A stretch of DNA of 21,214 nucleotides. It comes from JASGDB01 sp049841315. GTDB taxonomy: Bacteria; Bacteroidota; Bacteroidia; Flavobacteriales; Weeksellaceae. How positions within the stretch are numbered: position 1 is the first letter of the stretch; the number at the start of each line of letters is the position of its first letter. The notes beneath the pieces were generated by a model. It did not search any database. It saw only the letters and a list, made by a program, of their open reading frames with translations, and was not told the DNA's origin. The stretch covers positions 1 through 21,214 of the forward strand of contig JASGDB010000159.1 of NCBI GenBank assembly GCA_049841315.1, written 5' to 3'. This document shows, one piece after another, positions 7,433-14,158 of the stretch. Made by a program: the position numbers and the translations under genes.

Positions 7433-7440
7433 TACTTTCG
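7433..7440 (+). promoter_or_regulatory. Candidate -7 box for the permease
   Basis: TACTTTCG, 20 bases before the ATG at 7461, matches TAnnTTTG at all but one position, a common flavobacterial variant. It lies in the 254-bp divergent gap between the BlaI-type gene and the permease. I see no tandem palindromes of the BlaI operator type in that gap. Confidence 0.35.
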
Positions 7441-7460
7441 TGAATCTTTAAAAAATAACT

Positions 7461-9002
7461 ATGTCAAATATTTGGATAAAAAAACCGATGGAAGCCTATG
7501 AGGCAGACATCAAAAAAAGCCAGCTGAAAAGGGTTTTAGGAAAATGGAGTTTAACAGCCATCGGTATCGGTGCGATTATCGGCGGCGGAATTTTTGTACT
7601 GACCGGAACAGGAGCGTATTACAACGCAGGTCCGGCTTTGGCACTTTCTTTTGTAATTGCCGGAATTGCGTGTGTTTTTGCGGCACTTTGTTATGCAGAA
7701 TTTGCTTCAATTTTACCGGTTGAAGGTTCGGCTTATGCGTATGCGTACGGAACGGTCGGCGAAATTTTTGCGTGGATTATCGGTTGGGGATTGATTCTGG
7801 AATATGCCATGGGTTCGATGACGGTTGCCGTTTCGTGGTCGGGATATTTCGGGAAACTTCTCAAAATGTTCGGGCTTCATCTTCCCGAGTGGCTTACGAC
7901 AGACCCGCAGACTTATCTGGCAGCGGGAAATTCGGGGTTTTCGATGAATCTTCCGGCTTTTCTTATCGTTTTATTCGTTATTTCCATCTTAATCAGAGGG
8001 ACAAAAGGTGCGGCAAAAGCCAATAATTTCATCGTAATTCTTAAAGTTTCCGCAATTATTTTCGTGATTATTGCAGGTGCTTTTTTCATTAATACAGACA
8101 ACTGGGTTCCTTTCATTCCGGAGGCAACGACCATCACGGAAAACGGCGTTTCTCATTCTGCATACGGACTTGCGGGTGTTGTGGCGGGAGCTTCGGCGAT
8201 TTTCTTTGCTTATGTCGGTTTTGATGCCGTTTCCACGCAGGCGGGAGAGGCGATTAACCCGAAAAAAGATGTTCCTTTTGCCATTATTGCTTCATTGATA
8301 ATTTGTACATTGCTTTACATTTTGGTTTCTTTGGTTTTAACGGGAATGATGCATTACACGGACTTCAATCCGCTCGGAAAATATCCCGATGCCATAAAAG
8401 CACCTGTGGCGTACGCTTTTGATATTGCCGGACAGGCTTGGGCAGGATACATCATCACGATTGCGGCAACCGTAGGTTTAATTTCCGTGTTAATGGTAAT
8501 GATTATGGGGCAGTCCAGAATATTTTTGGGAATGTCGAAAGACGGACTCATTCCAAAAACATTTGCCAAAGTAAATCCTGTAACCGGAGTTCCTACCAAG
8601 AACTTGATGATTTTAGGTGTAGTAATCGCAGTTGTAGCATCTTTAACGCCGATTAACGACCTTGCTCACATGACTTCTTTCGGTACTTTGTTCGCCTTTA
8701 CGATGGTGTGTGTGGCGGTTTGGATTTTGAGGGTAAAAGAGCCTCAGCTTCAAAGAAATTTCAAAGTTCCGGCACTTCCCGTAATCGCATGTCTGGGGAT
8801 TGCCATCAACGTATATCTGATTTATAATCTCAGCAAAGAAGCACAGTTGTATTCGTTTATCTGGCTGATTTTAGGATTTATTATTTATTTCCTTTACAGT
8901 AAAAATCATTCAAAACTGAGAAACGGCGGCTTCGGAGAAACGTTCAAAGCCGAACAGCAGCCTCTCGAAGAATACGATGTAGATATTGACAACAAAGATT
9001 AA
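7461..9002 (+). CDS. APC-superfamily amino-acid permease (CAT-like)
   Basis: This 513-residue inner-membrane transporter has about 12 or more hydrophobic segments. The signature GIGAIIGGGIFVLTG at 35-49 is the unwound TM1 substrate-binding motif of APC amino-acid transporters. EFASILPVEGSAYAYAYGTVGE and the later FAYVGFDAVSTQAGEAINPKKDVP segment are typical of the cationic amino-acid transporter (CAT/YhdG) subgroup, which takes up Arg, Lys or other amino acids by proton-coupled or exchange transport. The substrate cannot be fixed from the sequence. The C-terminus is an acidic cytoplasmic tail (EEYDVDIDNKD). A clear terminator follows 7 bases after the stop. Confidence 0.92.
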   Translation: MSNIWIKKPMEAYEADIKKSQLKRVLGKWSLTAIGIGAIIGGGIFVLTGTGAYYNAGPALALSFVIAGIACVFAALCYAEFASILPVEGSAYAYAYGTVGEIFAWIIGWGLILEYAMGSMTVAVSWSGYFGKLLKMFGLHLPEWLTTDPQTYLAAGNSGFSMNLPAFLIVLFVISILIRGTKGAAKANNFIVILKVSAIIFVIIAGAFFINTDNWVPFIPEATTITENGVSHSAYGLAGVVAGASAIFFAYVGFDAVSTQAGEAINPKKDVPFAIIASLIICTLLYILVSLVLTGMMHYTDFNPLGKYPDAIKAPVAYAFDIAGQAWAGYIITIAATVGLISVLMVMIMGQSRIFLGMSKDGLIPKTFAKVNPVTGVPTKNLMILGVVIAVVASLTPINDLAHMTSFGTLFAFTMVCVAVWILRVKEPQLQRNFKVPALPVIACLGIAINVYLIYNLSKEAQLYSFIWLILGFIIYFLYSKNHSKLRNGGFGETFKAEQQPLEEYDVDIDNKD

Positions 9003-9008
9003 ATAAAG

Positions 9009-9041
9009 ATTCCGCAGATAATGCGGAATTTTTTATTTTTA
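9009..9041 (+). terminator. Intrinsic terminator of the permease gene
   Basis: An 8-bp GC-containing stem (ATTCCGCA at 9009-9016 with TGCGGAAT at 9022-9029) has a 5-base loop and is followed by a tail of almost only T. The next gene starts at 9046, so its promoter must overlap the terminator tail or it depends on read-through. Confidence 0.85.
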
Positions 9042-9045
9042 TCAA

Positions 9046-10059
9046 ATGAAAAAAATACTATTCATATTTTTAGCTTTTTTCGGAATTTTTTCGTCCGCAC
9101 AATCGGTATCCTTTGAAACTTTGTTAAAGGACAAAATCAGTATTCGGGCAGTTGAAATCTGGGACGGAAAAGTGTATTATGCCGGAACGGATTCCAAATT
9201 CGGATATGTAAATTTGAAAGATACTTTGGATAAAAAGCAGATAAAACTTTCGGATAAAAAATTGCAATTCAGAACTTTGGCTCAGAATAAAAAATATTTT
9301 TACACGATAAATATTGAAAGTCCGGCACATTTTTTTGAAATAGATAAAAAAACGCTGGAATACAGAATTGCCTCCGGAGATACCGATGAAAAGGCATTTT
9401 ACGATGCTCTTCATTTTTATAAAGGTAAATTTTATACATTTTCTGACCCAAATGAAGATTTGAGATTAAAATTTTCGGAATTTATTGTTGATAAGGGAAT
9501 TTTTTACTCCAAATATTATTCGGATTTATTTTTAAACGAAGGCGAAGCGGCTTTTGCGGCAAGCAATACCAATATTTCGTCTTCTGGAAATTTCGTTTGG
9601 CTTGGAACAGGCGGGAAATCGGCTCGGATTTTCAGGCTTAATCTGAAAACGAATCGTTTTGAAATTTTCGATACCCCTTTCATTCAAGGAACATCTTCGC
9701 AAGGCATTTATTCCATTGATTTTTATGATAAAAATTTCGGAATTGCAGTCGGCGGAGATTATACCAAACAAAGCGAAAACATCAACAATATTGCTACCAC
9801 CAATGACGGCGGAAAAACGTGGCAGATTCAGGCTTCCGGAAAAAACGGAGGCTACAAAACCTGCGTGAAATTCCGCCCGAAATCCAAAGGAAAAGACATC
9901 ATCACAGTCGGCGACCAAAACATTGAATTTTCACAAGATTTTGGAAAAACGTGGACGAAAATTTCCGATGAAAAAAACCTGTACGTTTGCGAATGGATTG
10001 ATAAAAATACTCTGATTCTCGCAGGAAAAGACAGAATTGTGAAAATGGTTTTAAAGTAA
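9046..10059 (+). CDS. Secreted BNR/Ycf48-like beta-propeller protein
   Basis: The 337-residue protein starts with a signal peptide (MKKILFIFLAFFGIFSSAQ). The rest is beta-rich with propeller-like blades. Two Asp-box/BNR motifs are visible near the C-terminal half: TTNDGGKTW and FSQDFGKTW. Such proteins are often annotated as oxidoreductase or photosystem-stability-factor (Ycf48-like) proteins in flavobacteria, but the sequence supports only an exported beta-propeller without a known catalytic site. There is no T9SS domain and no lipobox, so it is probably periplasmic or released. It lies directly behind the permease terminator. Confidence 0.8.
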   Translation: MKKILFIFLAFFGIFSSAQSVSFETLLKDKISIRAVEIWDGKVYYAGTDSKFGYVNLKDTLDKKQIKLSDKKLQFRTLAQNKKYFYTINIESPAHFFEIDKKTLEYRIASGDTDEKAFYDALHFYKGKFYTFSDPNEDLRLKFSEFIVDKGIFYSKYYSDLFLNEGEAAFAASNTNISSSGNFVWLGTGGKSARIFRLNLKTNRFEIFDTPFIQGTSSQGIYSIDFYDKNFGIAVGGDYTKQSENINNIATTNDGGKTWQIQASGKNGGYKTCVKFRPKSKGKDIITVGDQNIEFSQDFGKTWTKISDEKNLYVCEWIDKNTLILAGKDRIVKMVLK

Positions 10060-10060
10060 A

Positions 10061-10216
10061 TCATACAAGTCAAACTCATTAAAATTTACTCATATATTTG
10101 AATTTAAACGCAAAGGAATTTCCTTTGCTGCGGAAAACAAAAAAGTAGAAATTTCTCTGAAAGACGGAACGGAAGTGTTGAAAATAGCGTTAGGAGTTGT
10201 AAAGATGATAGGTTAA
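10061..10216 (+). pseudogene. Possible remnant of a protein gene (C-terminal piece)
   Basis: In one frame the sequence is open from the end of the preceding gene to the TAA at 10214-10216, giving a protein-like tail that includes KKVEISLKDGTEVLKIALGV. There is no start codon, and codon use looks more like the neighbouring core genes than the AT-rich module that follows. It also contains a 9-bp perfect palindrome with a 1-base centre (GCAAAGGAATTTCCTTTGC at 10110-10128). I do not recognise the family. It may be the 3' scar of a gene displaced when the AT-rich module arrived. Confidence 0.35.
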
Positions 10217-10225
10217 TTTGGAAAT

Positions 10226-10260
10226 GGAAAATAAAAAATGACACGAGCAAGATGCTCGTG
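10226..10260 (-). terminator. Terminator of the AT-rich two-gene operon
   Basis: An 8-bp stem (CACGAGCA at 10242-10249, TGCTCGTG at 10253-10260) with a 3-base loop is followed on the minus strand by TCATTTTTTATTTTCC. It sits about 27 bp past the stop of the small membrane protein gene. Similar ACGAGCA...TGCTCGT hairpins are, as I recall, dispersed in related genomes. Confidence 0.65.
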
Positions 10261-10286
10261 CCAAATGTAAAGATTACAGTATCTTT

Positions 10287-10529
10287 TTATTTTAAATATA
10301 AATCTTTAAAATATTTTATATGGACAAAAAAAGGTATAAAATATTTATATGAATCAATCTTAATGTTTTTGTATAATAATCTTCTTCTATCTATTATAGG
10401 TCTATACAAAACAACATACACCAATAATAGTAAAATAAAAATATTAGTTGATATTAGTCTTTCTTTTGCAATTAAAATAATAATAAGCAATGGAAATATT
10501 ATTAAGATATAAAAAACAAACCTATTCAT
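10287..10529 (-). CDS. Small two-TM basic membrane protein, partner of the Cys-tail protein
   Basis: The 80-residue protein has two hydrophobic segments (about 4-21 and 27-43), a basic stretch RRRLLYKNIK (48-57), and an aromatic/basic C-terminus ending YFKDLYLK. Its ATG at 10529 comes one base after the stop of the upstream gene, so the pair should be translationally coupled. A frame of similar length on the opposite strand (10252-10512) lacks such context and is judged spurious. No family was recognised. By position and shape it could be an immunity or export partner of the upstream product, but nothing in the sequence proves this. Base composition is as AT-rich as its operon mate. Confidence 0.6.
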   Translation of the reverse strand: MNRFVFYILIIFPLLIIILIAKERLISTNIFILLLLVYVVLYRPIIDRRRLLYKNIKIDSYKYFIPFFVHIKYFKDLYLK

Positions 10530-10530
10530 G

Positions 10531-11169
10531 TTAGCAATTTTTTAACGCACATGCTCCTGCAATAGCAACAGCAGTTTCAGGAATAAATGCTGTTTCAATA
10601 AATATAGTAACACTTGCCCATCCATGATTAGAATAAGCATCTTGTATACAATGAGCAACTGCTGAACCACATGATTTGGAAAATGTAGAATTCTGTGTGT
10701 TAAGAGGTGTGAAATTTATTCTATCATCTTCTAAAACATAATTAACAGAGTATAACAAATCATCTACATCATTATAATAATTAACTACATAATTATTATC
10801 ATCAACTTTTCTTACACCAACACGCAAATAATTATTAAAATTTTCATTTTCATTAGGAATTGATAATAATAATTCTTTTTCTGAATTTATATCATACAAA
10901 TACTCTTTTTGTAAAACAAAGTATGAATCATTTTCTGGGAGATAATAAACATTTTCCAAATCGTAAGCAGGTTCAGTAGTTTTACTTATTGAACTTTTTA
11001 CTTGATTTTGAATTAGAGAAACAAACTTTGAATTCATAGCAGAATTTTTTGAAATTTTATTCAAATTTGCTGTAACCGTATCATTTGCATCTCTTGCATC
11101 ACTTTCGTTACAAGAATTAGTTAGTGTTGTGCAGCTTAGCACAAAAAGTGCAAAAATAATTTTTTTCAT
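10531..11169 (-). CDS. Exported protein with four-Cys hydrophobic C-terminal segment (bacteriocin-like?)
   Basis: The 212-residue protein has a hydrophobic N-terminus with a weak lipobox LTNSC (Cys20) followed by NESD, so it is probably a lipoprotein; Cys13 is an alternative. Residues 22-165 are polar, Asn/Asp-rich, with no Cys. The last 46 residues differ sharply: Cys167 and Cys174 (C-x6-C), then a small-residue/hydrophobic stretch (AYSNHGWASVTIFIETAFIP), then Cys207 and the terminal Cys212 (C-x4-C). This layout (export signal, spacer, compact Cys-bracketed hydrophobic tail) recalls peptide bacteriocins or secreted signalling peptides released from a precursor. That is a hypothesis; no cleavage site or homologue was identified. 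It is first in an operon with an 80-residue two-TM protein and divergent from an XRE regulator. G+C is very low (11 of 60 bases at 10741-10800). Confidence 0.7.
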   Translation of the reverse strand: MKKIIFALFVLSCTTLTNSCNESDARDANDTVTANLNKISKNSAMNSKFVSLIQNQVKSSISKTTEPAYDLENVYYLPENDSYFVLQKEYLYDINSEKELLLSIPNENENFNNYLRVGVRKVDDNNYVVNYYNDVDDLLYSVNYVLEDDRINFTPLNTQNSTFSKSCGSAVAHCIQDAYSNHGWASVTIFIETAFIPETAVAIAGACALKNC

Positions 11170-11218
11170 AAATTTTAAATATTAATGTGCAAAATTCATA
11201 AATATATTTTTGAAAAAC

Positions 11219-11235
11219 TATTCCATATTGGAATA
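11219..11235. promoter_or_regulatory. Candidate operator between the XRE regulator and the Cys-tail operon
   Basis: TATTCCATATTGGAATA is a perfect 7-bp inverted repeat with a 3-base centre. It lies in the 118-bp divergent gap, upstream of the regulator's -7 box and near where the -33 region of the opposite operon would fall. Size and symmetry suit a dimeric XRE repressor. Binding is inferred. Confidence 0.55.
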
Positions 11236-11259
11236 ATCATTAATTAGCATTAAATTAAC

Positions 11260-11267
11260 TACATTTG
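11260..11267 (+). promoter_or_regulatory. -7 box of the XRE regulator gene
   Basis: TACATTTG is an exact TAnnTTTG match, 20 bases before the ATG at 11288. No -33 TTTG at the usual spacing is seen. Confidence 0.5.
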
Positions 11268-11287
11268 CGTTCTCAAAATACAAAAAA

Positions 11288-11500
11288 ATGAACAAAATAG
11301 GATACATAATTAAAACTATACGAGAACAAAGAAAAATCACACAAGAAGAATTAGCCTTTGAATTAAATATTTCACAAAGTAAACTTTCCAAAATAGAAAA
11401 CGGAAAAACAGAACCAACTATCTATTTTTTAATTTCAATTTTTAATTTTTTTTCTTTCAACATATATGAATTAGCCGAATTTATTCAAAATATTCAATAA
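11288..11500 (+). CDS. Small XRE-family helix-turn-helix regulator
   Basis: The 70-residue protein is almost entirely one HTH_3/Cro-C1 domain: IKTIREQRKITQEELAFELN (helices 1-2), ISQSKLSKIENGKTEPT (recognition helix and turn), and a hydrophobic helix pair at the end. There is no effector or sensor domain. It is divergently transcribed from the Cys-tail operon with a perfect inverted repeat in between, which suggests control of that operon and of itself. It shares the AT-rich composition of the module. No terminator is evident before the MscS gene 96 bp downstream. Confidence 0.9.
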   Translation: MNKIGYIIKTIREQRKITQEELAFELNISQSKLSKIENGKTEPTIYFLISIFNFFSFNIYELAEFIQNIQ

Positions 11501-11596
11501 AAAAGAAATTTAACTACTACTTCAAACCACACTATTACACAAAAAAAATGATTGCCCGTAATTTATCATAATTGACAAAATCTAAAAATAAAAAAA

Positions 11597-12496
11597 ATGA
11601 ACAAAGACGTAAAGAAACTGAGCGACATTTTACTTGATTCCTGGAATAATTTTCTCGAAACTCTGCCGGCTTTGGTTGTGGCAATTATTGTCGCATTCAT
11701 TGGTTTTTTCATCATCAAATACCTCAGTAAAATTTCTCGTAAAATTATCGTAAACCGCTCTAAGGACACTTTGGTAAGTGATTTTTTGGTCAATCTTGTA
11801 TCCATTGTTCTCGCTATTTTTTTGATTGTAATTTGCCTGAGCATCATCGGTTGGGGAAGTATCACGGATAAAATATTGGCAGGAGCTGGAATTACCACTT
11901 TTGTGATTGGTTTTGCTTTGAAAGACATCGGAGAAAATTTTCTGGCGGGAATTATTATGGCGTTCCGTCACCCTTTCAGAGTCGGAGATTTAATTGAAGT
12001 GAACGGAATAAAAGGTATTGTGCAAAAAATGGCACTTCGCGAAACTTCCGTAAAAACGATTGACGGAATTGATGTTTATATCCCAAATTCAAGCATCATC
12101 AAAAATCCGCTCAAAAACTTCACGATTGATACATTATTGATGAACGAATTTGATTTGGCGGTGGAATATCGTAATGACGTTAATAAACTAATCCCCATAC
12201 TATTCAACACATTAAAGGAATTTCCGTACATTCTGAAAAATCCCGAGCCAAAAGTGTATATCAAAGATATTTCCGGAGGTTCTGTGCAAATAAAAGTGGA
12301 ATATTGGTTCAAAGTAAATGAAGTAAAACCCTCCGCTTCCGAGTTGAGGAGCGATATTATTTTGAAATGTTTTCAGGTAGCCAACGAAAAAGGCTATTCC
12401 CTTCCAAGCGGAGCCGTAGATGTGAAAATTGTAGAAACCACAGAAGAACCCCAGCAAGAATCTGAATCCGGAAACGAAGAAGAATCTGAAGGATAA
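11597..12496 (+). CDS. MscS-family mechanosensitive ion channel
   Basis: This 299-residue small-conductance channel subunit, likely heptameric in the inner membrane, releases solutes on hypo-osmotic shock. TM1 is at about 24-43, TM2 at 62-85, and the pore helix TM3 at 92-123 (AGAGITTFVIGFALKDIGEN), rich in Gly/Ala as in MscS. It is followed by the beta domain HPFRVGDLIEVNGIKG (125-140) and YIPNSSI (161-167). The C-terminal alpha/beta domain runs to about 280 and ends in an acidic tail (EESEG). The length is normal for the family. Base composition returns here to the genome's usual range. A strong terminator lies about 100 bp downstream. Confidence 0.93.
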   Translation: MNKDVKKLSDILLDSWNNFLETLPALVVAIIVAFIGFFIIKYLSKISRKIIVNRSKDTLVSDFLVNLVSIVLAIFLIVICLSIIGWGSITDKILAGAGITTFVIGFALKDIGENFLAGIIMAFRHPFRVGDLIEVNGIKGIVQKMALRETSVKTIDGIDVYIPNSSIIKNPLKNFTIDTLLMNEFDLAVEYRNDVNKLIPILFNTLKEFPYILKNPEPKVYIKDISGGSVQIKVEYWFKVNEVKPSASELRSDIILKCFQVANEKGYSLPSGAVDVKIVETTEEPQQESESGNEEESEG

Positions 12497-12596
12497 AAAA
12501 ATTTTACGTCTTCCGTTGGATAGATGGAACCACGATGGTTTTCGCTGGAAATACCGGATTAATCAGCTTTTAGCGTTCGTTGGGTTATACCAATCT

Positions 12597-12636
12597 AAAC
12601 CTAACGGGTTTCCGAAACCCGTTAGGTTTTTTATTT
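12597..12636 (+). terminator. Terminator of the MscS gene
   Basis: A 15-bp perfect stem (AAACCTAACGGGTTT at 12597-12611 with its complement at 12615-12629) has a CCG loop and is followed by TTTTTTATTT-like sequence. It is the same stem as at 973-1005 apart from one compensated A/G change and the loop. It also lies between convergent genes, but the tail favours the plus strand. The preceding 100 bp (12497-12596) hold nothing I recognise. Confidence 0.85.
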
Positions 12637-12646
12637 CAGTAAAATT

Positions 12647-13258
12647 TTAAAAATCCACGCCCAAATCTTTCAGTTCCTTTTCCAAATCAGTGGTTTCAGT
12701 GATGTGAACGGTAAGGAAATTCAGGCTTTTCGCCACTTCGATATTCTTCGGATTATCATCGATGAATACGGATTCTTCAGCTTTGAGGTTGTAGCGGTTC
12801 AGCAGGACTTTCCAGATTTCATGATTGGGTTTGATGAGTTTTTCTTCACCGGAAACCACGATTTTACCTTTAAAAATTTGAAAAAAATCATAATGTTTCA
12901 GTGCATAAGGAAACGTTTCCGCCGACCAGTTCGTTAATCCGAAAAGTTCATATTTCGTGTGTTCCAGTTTTCTGAGAACGGCAACATTTTCGGGAATATC
13001 GCTTTTCAGCATGTGATGCCAGTTATCATAATAGGCGCGGAGTTCCTTTTCCCATTCCGGAAATTTTGCGACCTGAATTTCCGTTCCTTCGGCAAGGCTT
13101 CTTCCTCTGTCCTGTTCAGCGTTCCATTCGTCTTCTGCAATGTTTTTTAGGAAAAATTCCATTTTTTCGTCATCATTAAAATAATCTTTGAAAAAATAAT
13201 GCGGATTCCAGTCCATGACCACGCCTCCGAAATCGAAAATAATATTTTTGATGTTCAT
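12647..13258 (-). CDS. HAD-superfamily hydrolase (phosphatase-like)
   Basis: The 203-residue HAD protein has motif I IIFDFGGVVMDW with nucleophile Asp9, motif II LTN (Thr109), motif III Lys in EKLIKPNHEIW (Lys143), and motif IV FIDDNPKNI (Asp167-Asp168). A small helical cap lies between motifs I and II (about 18-100). The arrangement fits the YihX/dehalogenase-like subfamily, of which E. coli YihX dephosphorylates alpha-glucose-1-phosphate. The position two after the nucleophile is Gly11 and not Asp, as commonly seen in the DFGGV group, so activity on phosphate esters is likely but not certain. Monocistronic, convergent with the MscS gene. Confidence 0.88.
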   Translation of the reverse strand: MNIKNIIFDFGGVVMDWNPHYFFKDYFNDDEKMEFFLKNIAEDEWNAEQDRGRSLAEGTEIQVAKFPEWEKELRAYYDNWHHMLKSDIPENVAVLRKLEHTKYELFGLTNWSAETFPYALKHYDFFQIFKGKIVVSGEEKLIKPNHEIWKVLLNRYNLKAEESVFIDDNPKNIEVAKSLNFLTVHITETTDLEKELKDLGVDF

Positions 13259-13340
13259 AATTTTTATTTGTATTCCTAATATAATGCTTTATACAACCCT
13301 TTCAGAGCTTGAAACTCCGAAAAATTTTTAAGTTGAATCG

Positions 13341-13388
13341 ATTGTTACATTGGTATATTGGTAAATTGGTAAATTGTTACATTAGTTA
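13341..13388. repeat. Six-unit 8-bp tandem array (ATTGGTAA)
   Basis: Consecutive octamers read ATTGTTAC, ATTGGTAT, ATTGGTAA, ATTGGTAA, ATTGTTAC, ATTAGTTA. The last unit includes the stop codon (13386-13388, TAA on the minus strand) of the exonuclease gene. The array lies between that gene and the HAD gene, both on the minus strand. The unit is too short for CRISPR. Confidence 0.85.
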
Positions 13389-14150
13389 AAACCTTGATTT
13401 CAACTGAATTCCCGTCAAAACTTTCTTCGTATAAAGCGGAAAATCAGCATTTTGAATCCAGCCGAAATAGCCCAAATCTTTCGCAAAAACATCTTTTACT
13501 TTTTGACCTTTGTATTTTCCAAACGTGAAAATTTCGTTTCCGTTGTCGTCAAAAGCGATAAAACCTGCCAAATCCGCAAATTTTTTCTGAAAAGAAATTT
13601 CGCTGAGTCCTGCAATGTCATTCGGAAGTTCTTTGTAATGAGCAACCTGCGAATCCAAAACTTCAAAAGTTGCCAAAACATCGGCTTCCGCAGAATGGGC
13701 ATTTTCCAAATCTTTCTGGCAATAAAATTTATATGCCGCCGTCAGATTTCTGGGTTCCATTTTATGGAAAATCGTCTGTGCATCAACGAGTTTGAATTTC
13801 GTTAAATCAAAATCCAAACCTGCTCTCAACAATTCTTCCGCCAAAAGCGGCACATCAAAACGGTTGCTGTTGAATCCGCCCAAATCCGAGCCCGAAATCA
13901 TTTCCATTACTTTCGGCGCAATTTCGGTAAAAGTCGGTGCGTTTGCCACGTCTTTGTCAAAAATGCCGTGAACCAGACTTGCTTCTTTCGGAATCGGCAT
14001 TTCGGGATTTACACGCCAGGTTTTGCTTTCTCTGGAAGCATCGGGATTCACTTTCAGAACGCAGATTTCTACGATTCTGTCTTTGCTGATGTTGGTTCCC
14101 GTCGTTTCAAGGTCAAAAATGCAAAGCGGTTTGTGGAGGAGTAAATTCAT
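13386..14150 (-). CDS. DEDDh 3'-5' exonuclease (DnaQ-like) with C-terminal extension
   Basis: The protein has 254 residues. An N-terminal DnaQ/epsilon-like exonuclease domain (1-175) carries Exo I DLET (Asp13, Glu15), Exo II GFNSNRFDVPLL (Asp99) and Exo III HSAEADVLAT (His152, Asp157), a complete DEDDh metal-binding set. Residues 208-240 (FTFGKYKGQKVKDVFAKDLG, then YFGWIQNADFP) form a small separate domain like that seen in DUF3820-type proteins and at the end of other flavobacterial exonucleases. It may act in DNA repair or as a proofreading-like nuclease; whether it serves Pol III cannot be told. It is flanked by tandem arrays on both sides. Start at the ATG at 14150, with DLET at the normal distance. 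Confidence 0.9.
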   Translation of the reverse strand: MNLLLHKPLCIFDLETTGTNISKDRIVEICVLKVNPDASRESKTWRVNPEMPIPKEASLVHGIFDKDVANAPTFTEIAPKVMEMISGSDLGGFNSNRFDVPLLAEELLRAGLDFDLTKFKLVDAQTIFHKMEPRNLTAAYKFYCQKDLENAHSAEADVLATFEVLDSQVAHYKELPNDIAGLSEISFQKKFADLAGFIAFDDNGNEIFTFGKYKGQKVKDVFAKDLGYFGWIQNADFPLYTKKVLTGIQLKSRF

Positions 14151-14158
14151 ATTTTTTT

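Noticed and set aside
7207..7460. BlaI-type operators in the divergent gap
   Set aside because: I looked for paired TACA...TGTA-type palindromes and saw none convincing, so no operator is called.
9532..9918. Minus-strand frame of 128 codons inside the BNR protein gene
   Set aside because: Antisense shadow of a gene with a signal peptide and two Asp-box motifs.
10110..10128. Palindrome GCAAAGGAATTTCCTTTGC as a recombination or attachment site
   Set aside because: No matching copy on the other side of the AT-rich module was seen, and it sits inside a possibly coding remnant, so it may be chance.
10252..10512. Plus-strand frame of 86 codons in the AT-rich module
   Set aside because: It overlaps the opposite-strand two-TM gene, which has better context (coupled to the upstream gene, followed by a terminator). 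This frame starts inside the terminator hairpin region.
13341..13388. CRISPR-like array
   Set aside because: The unit is 8 bp with no spacers, and no cas genes are present; it is a simple tandem repeat.
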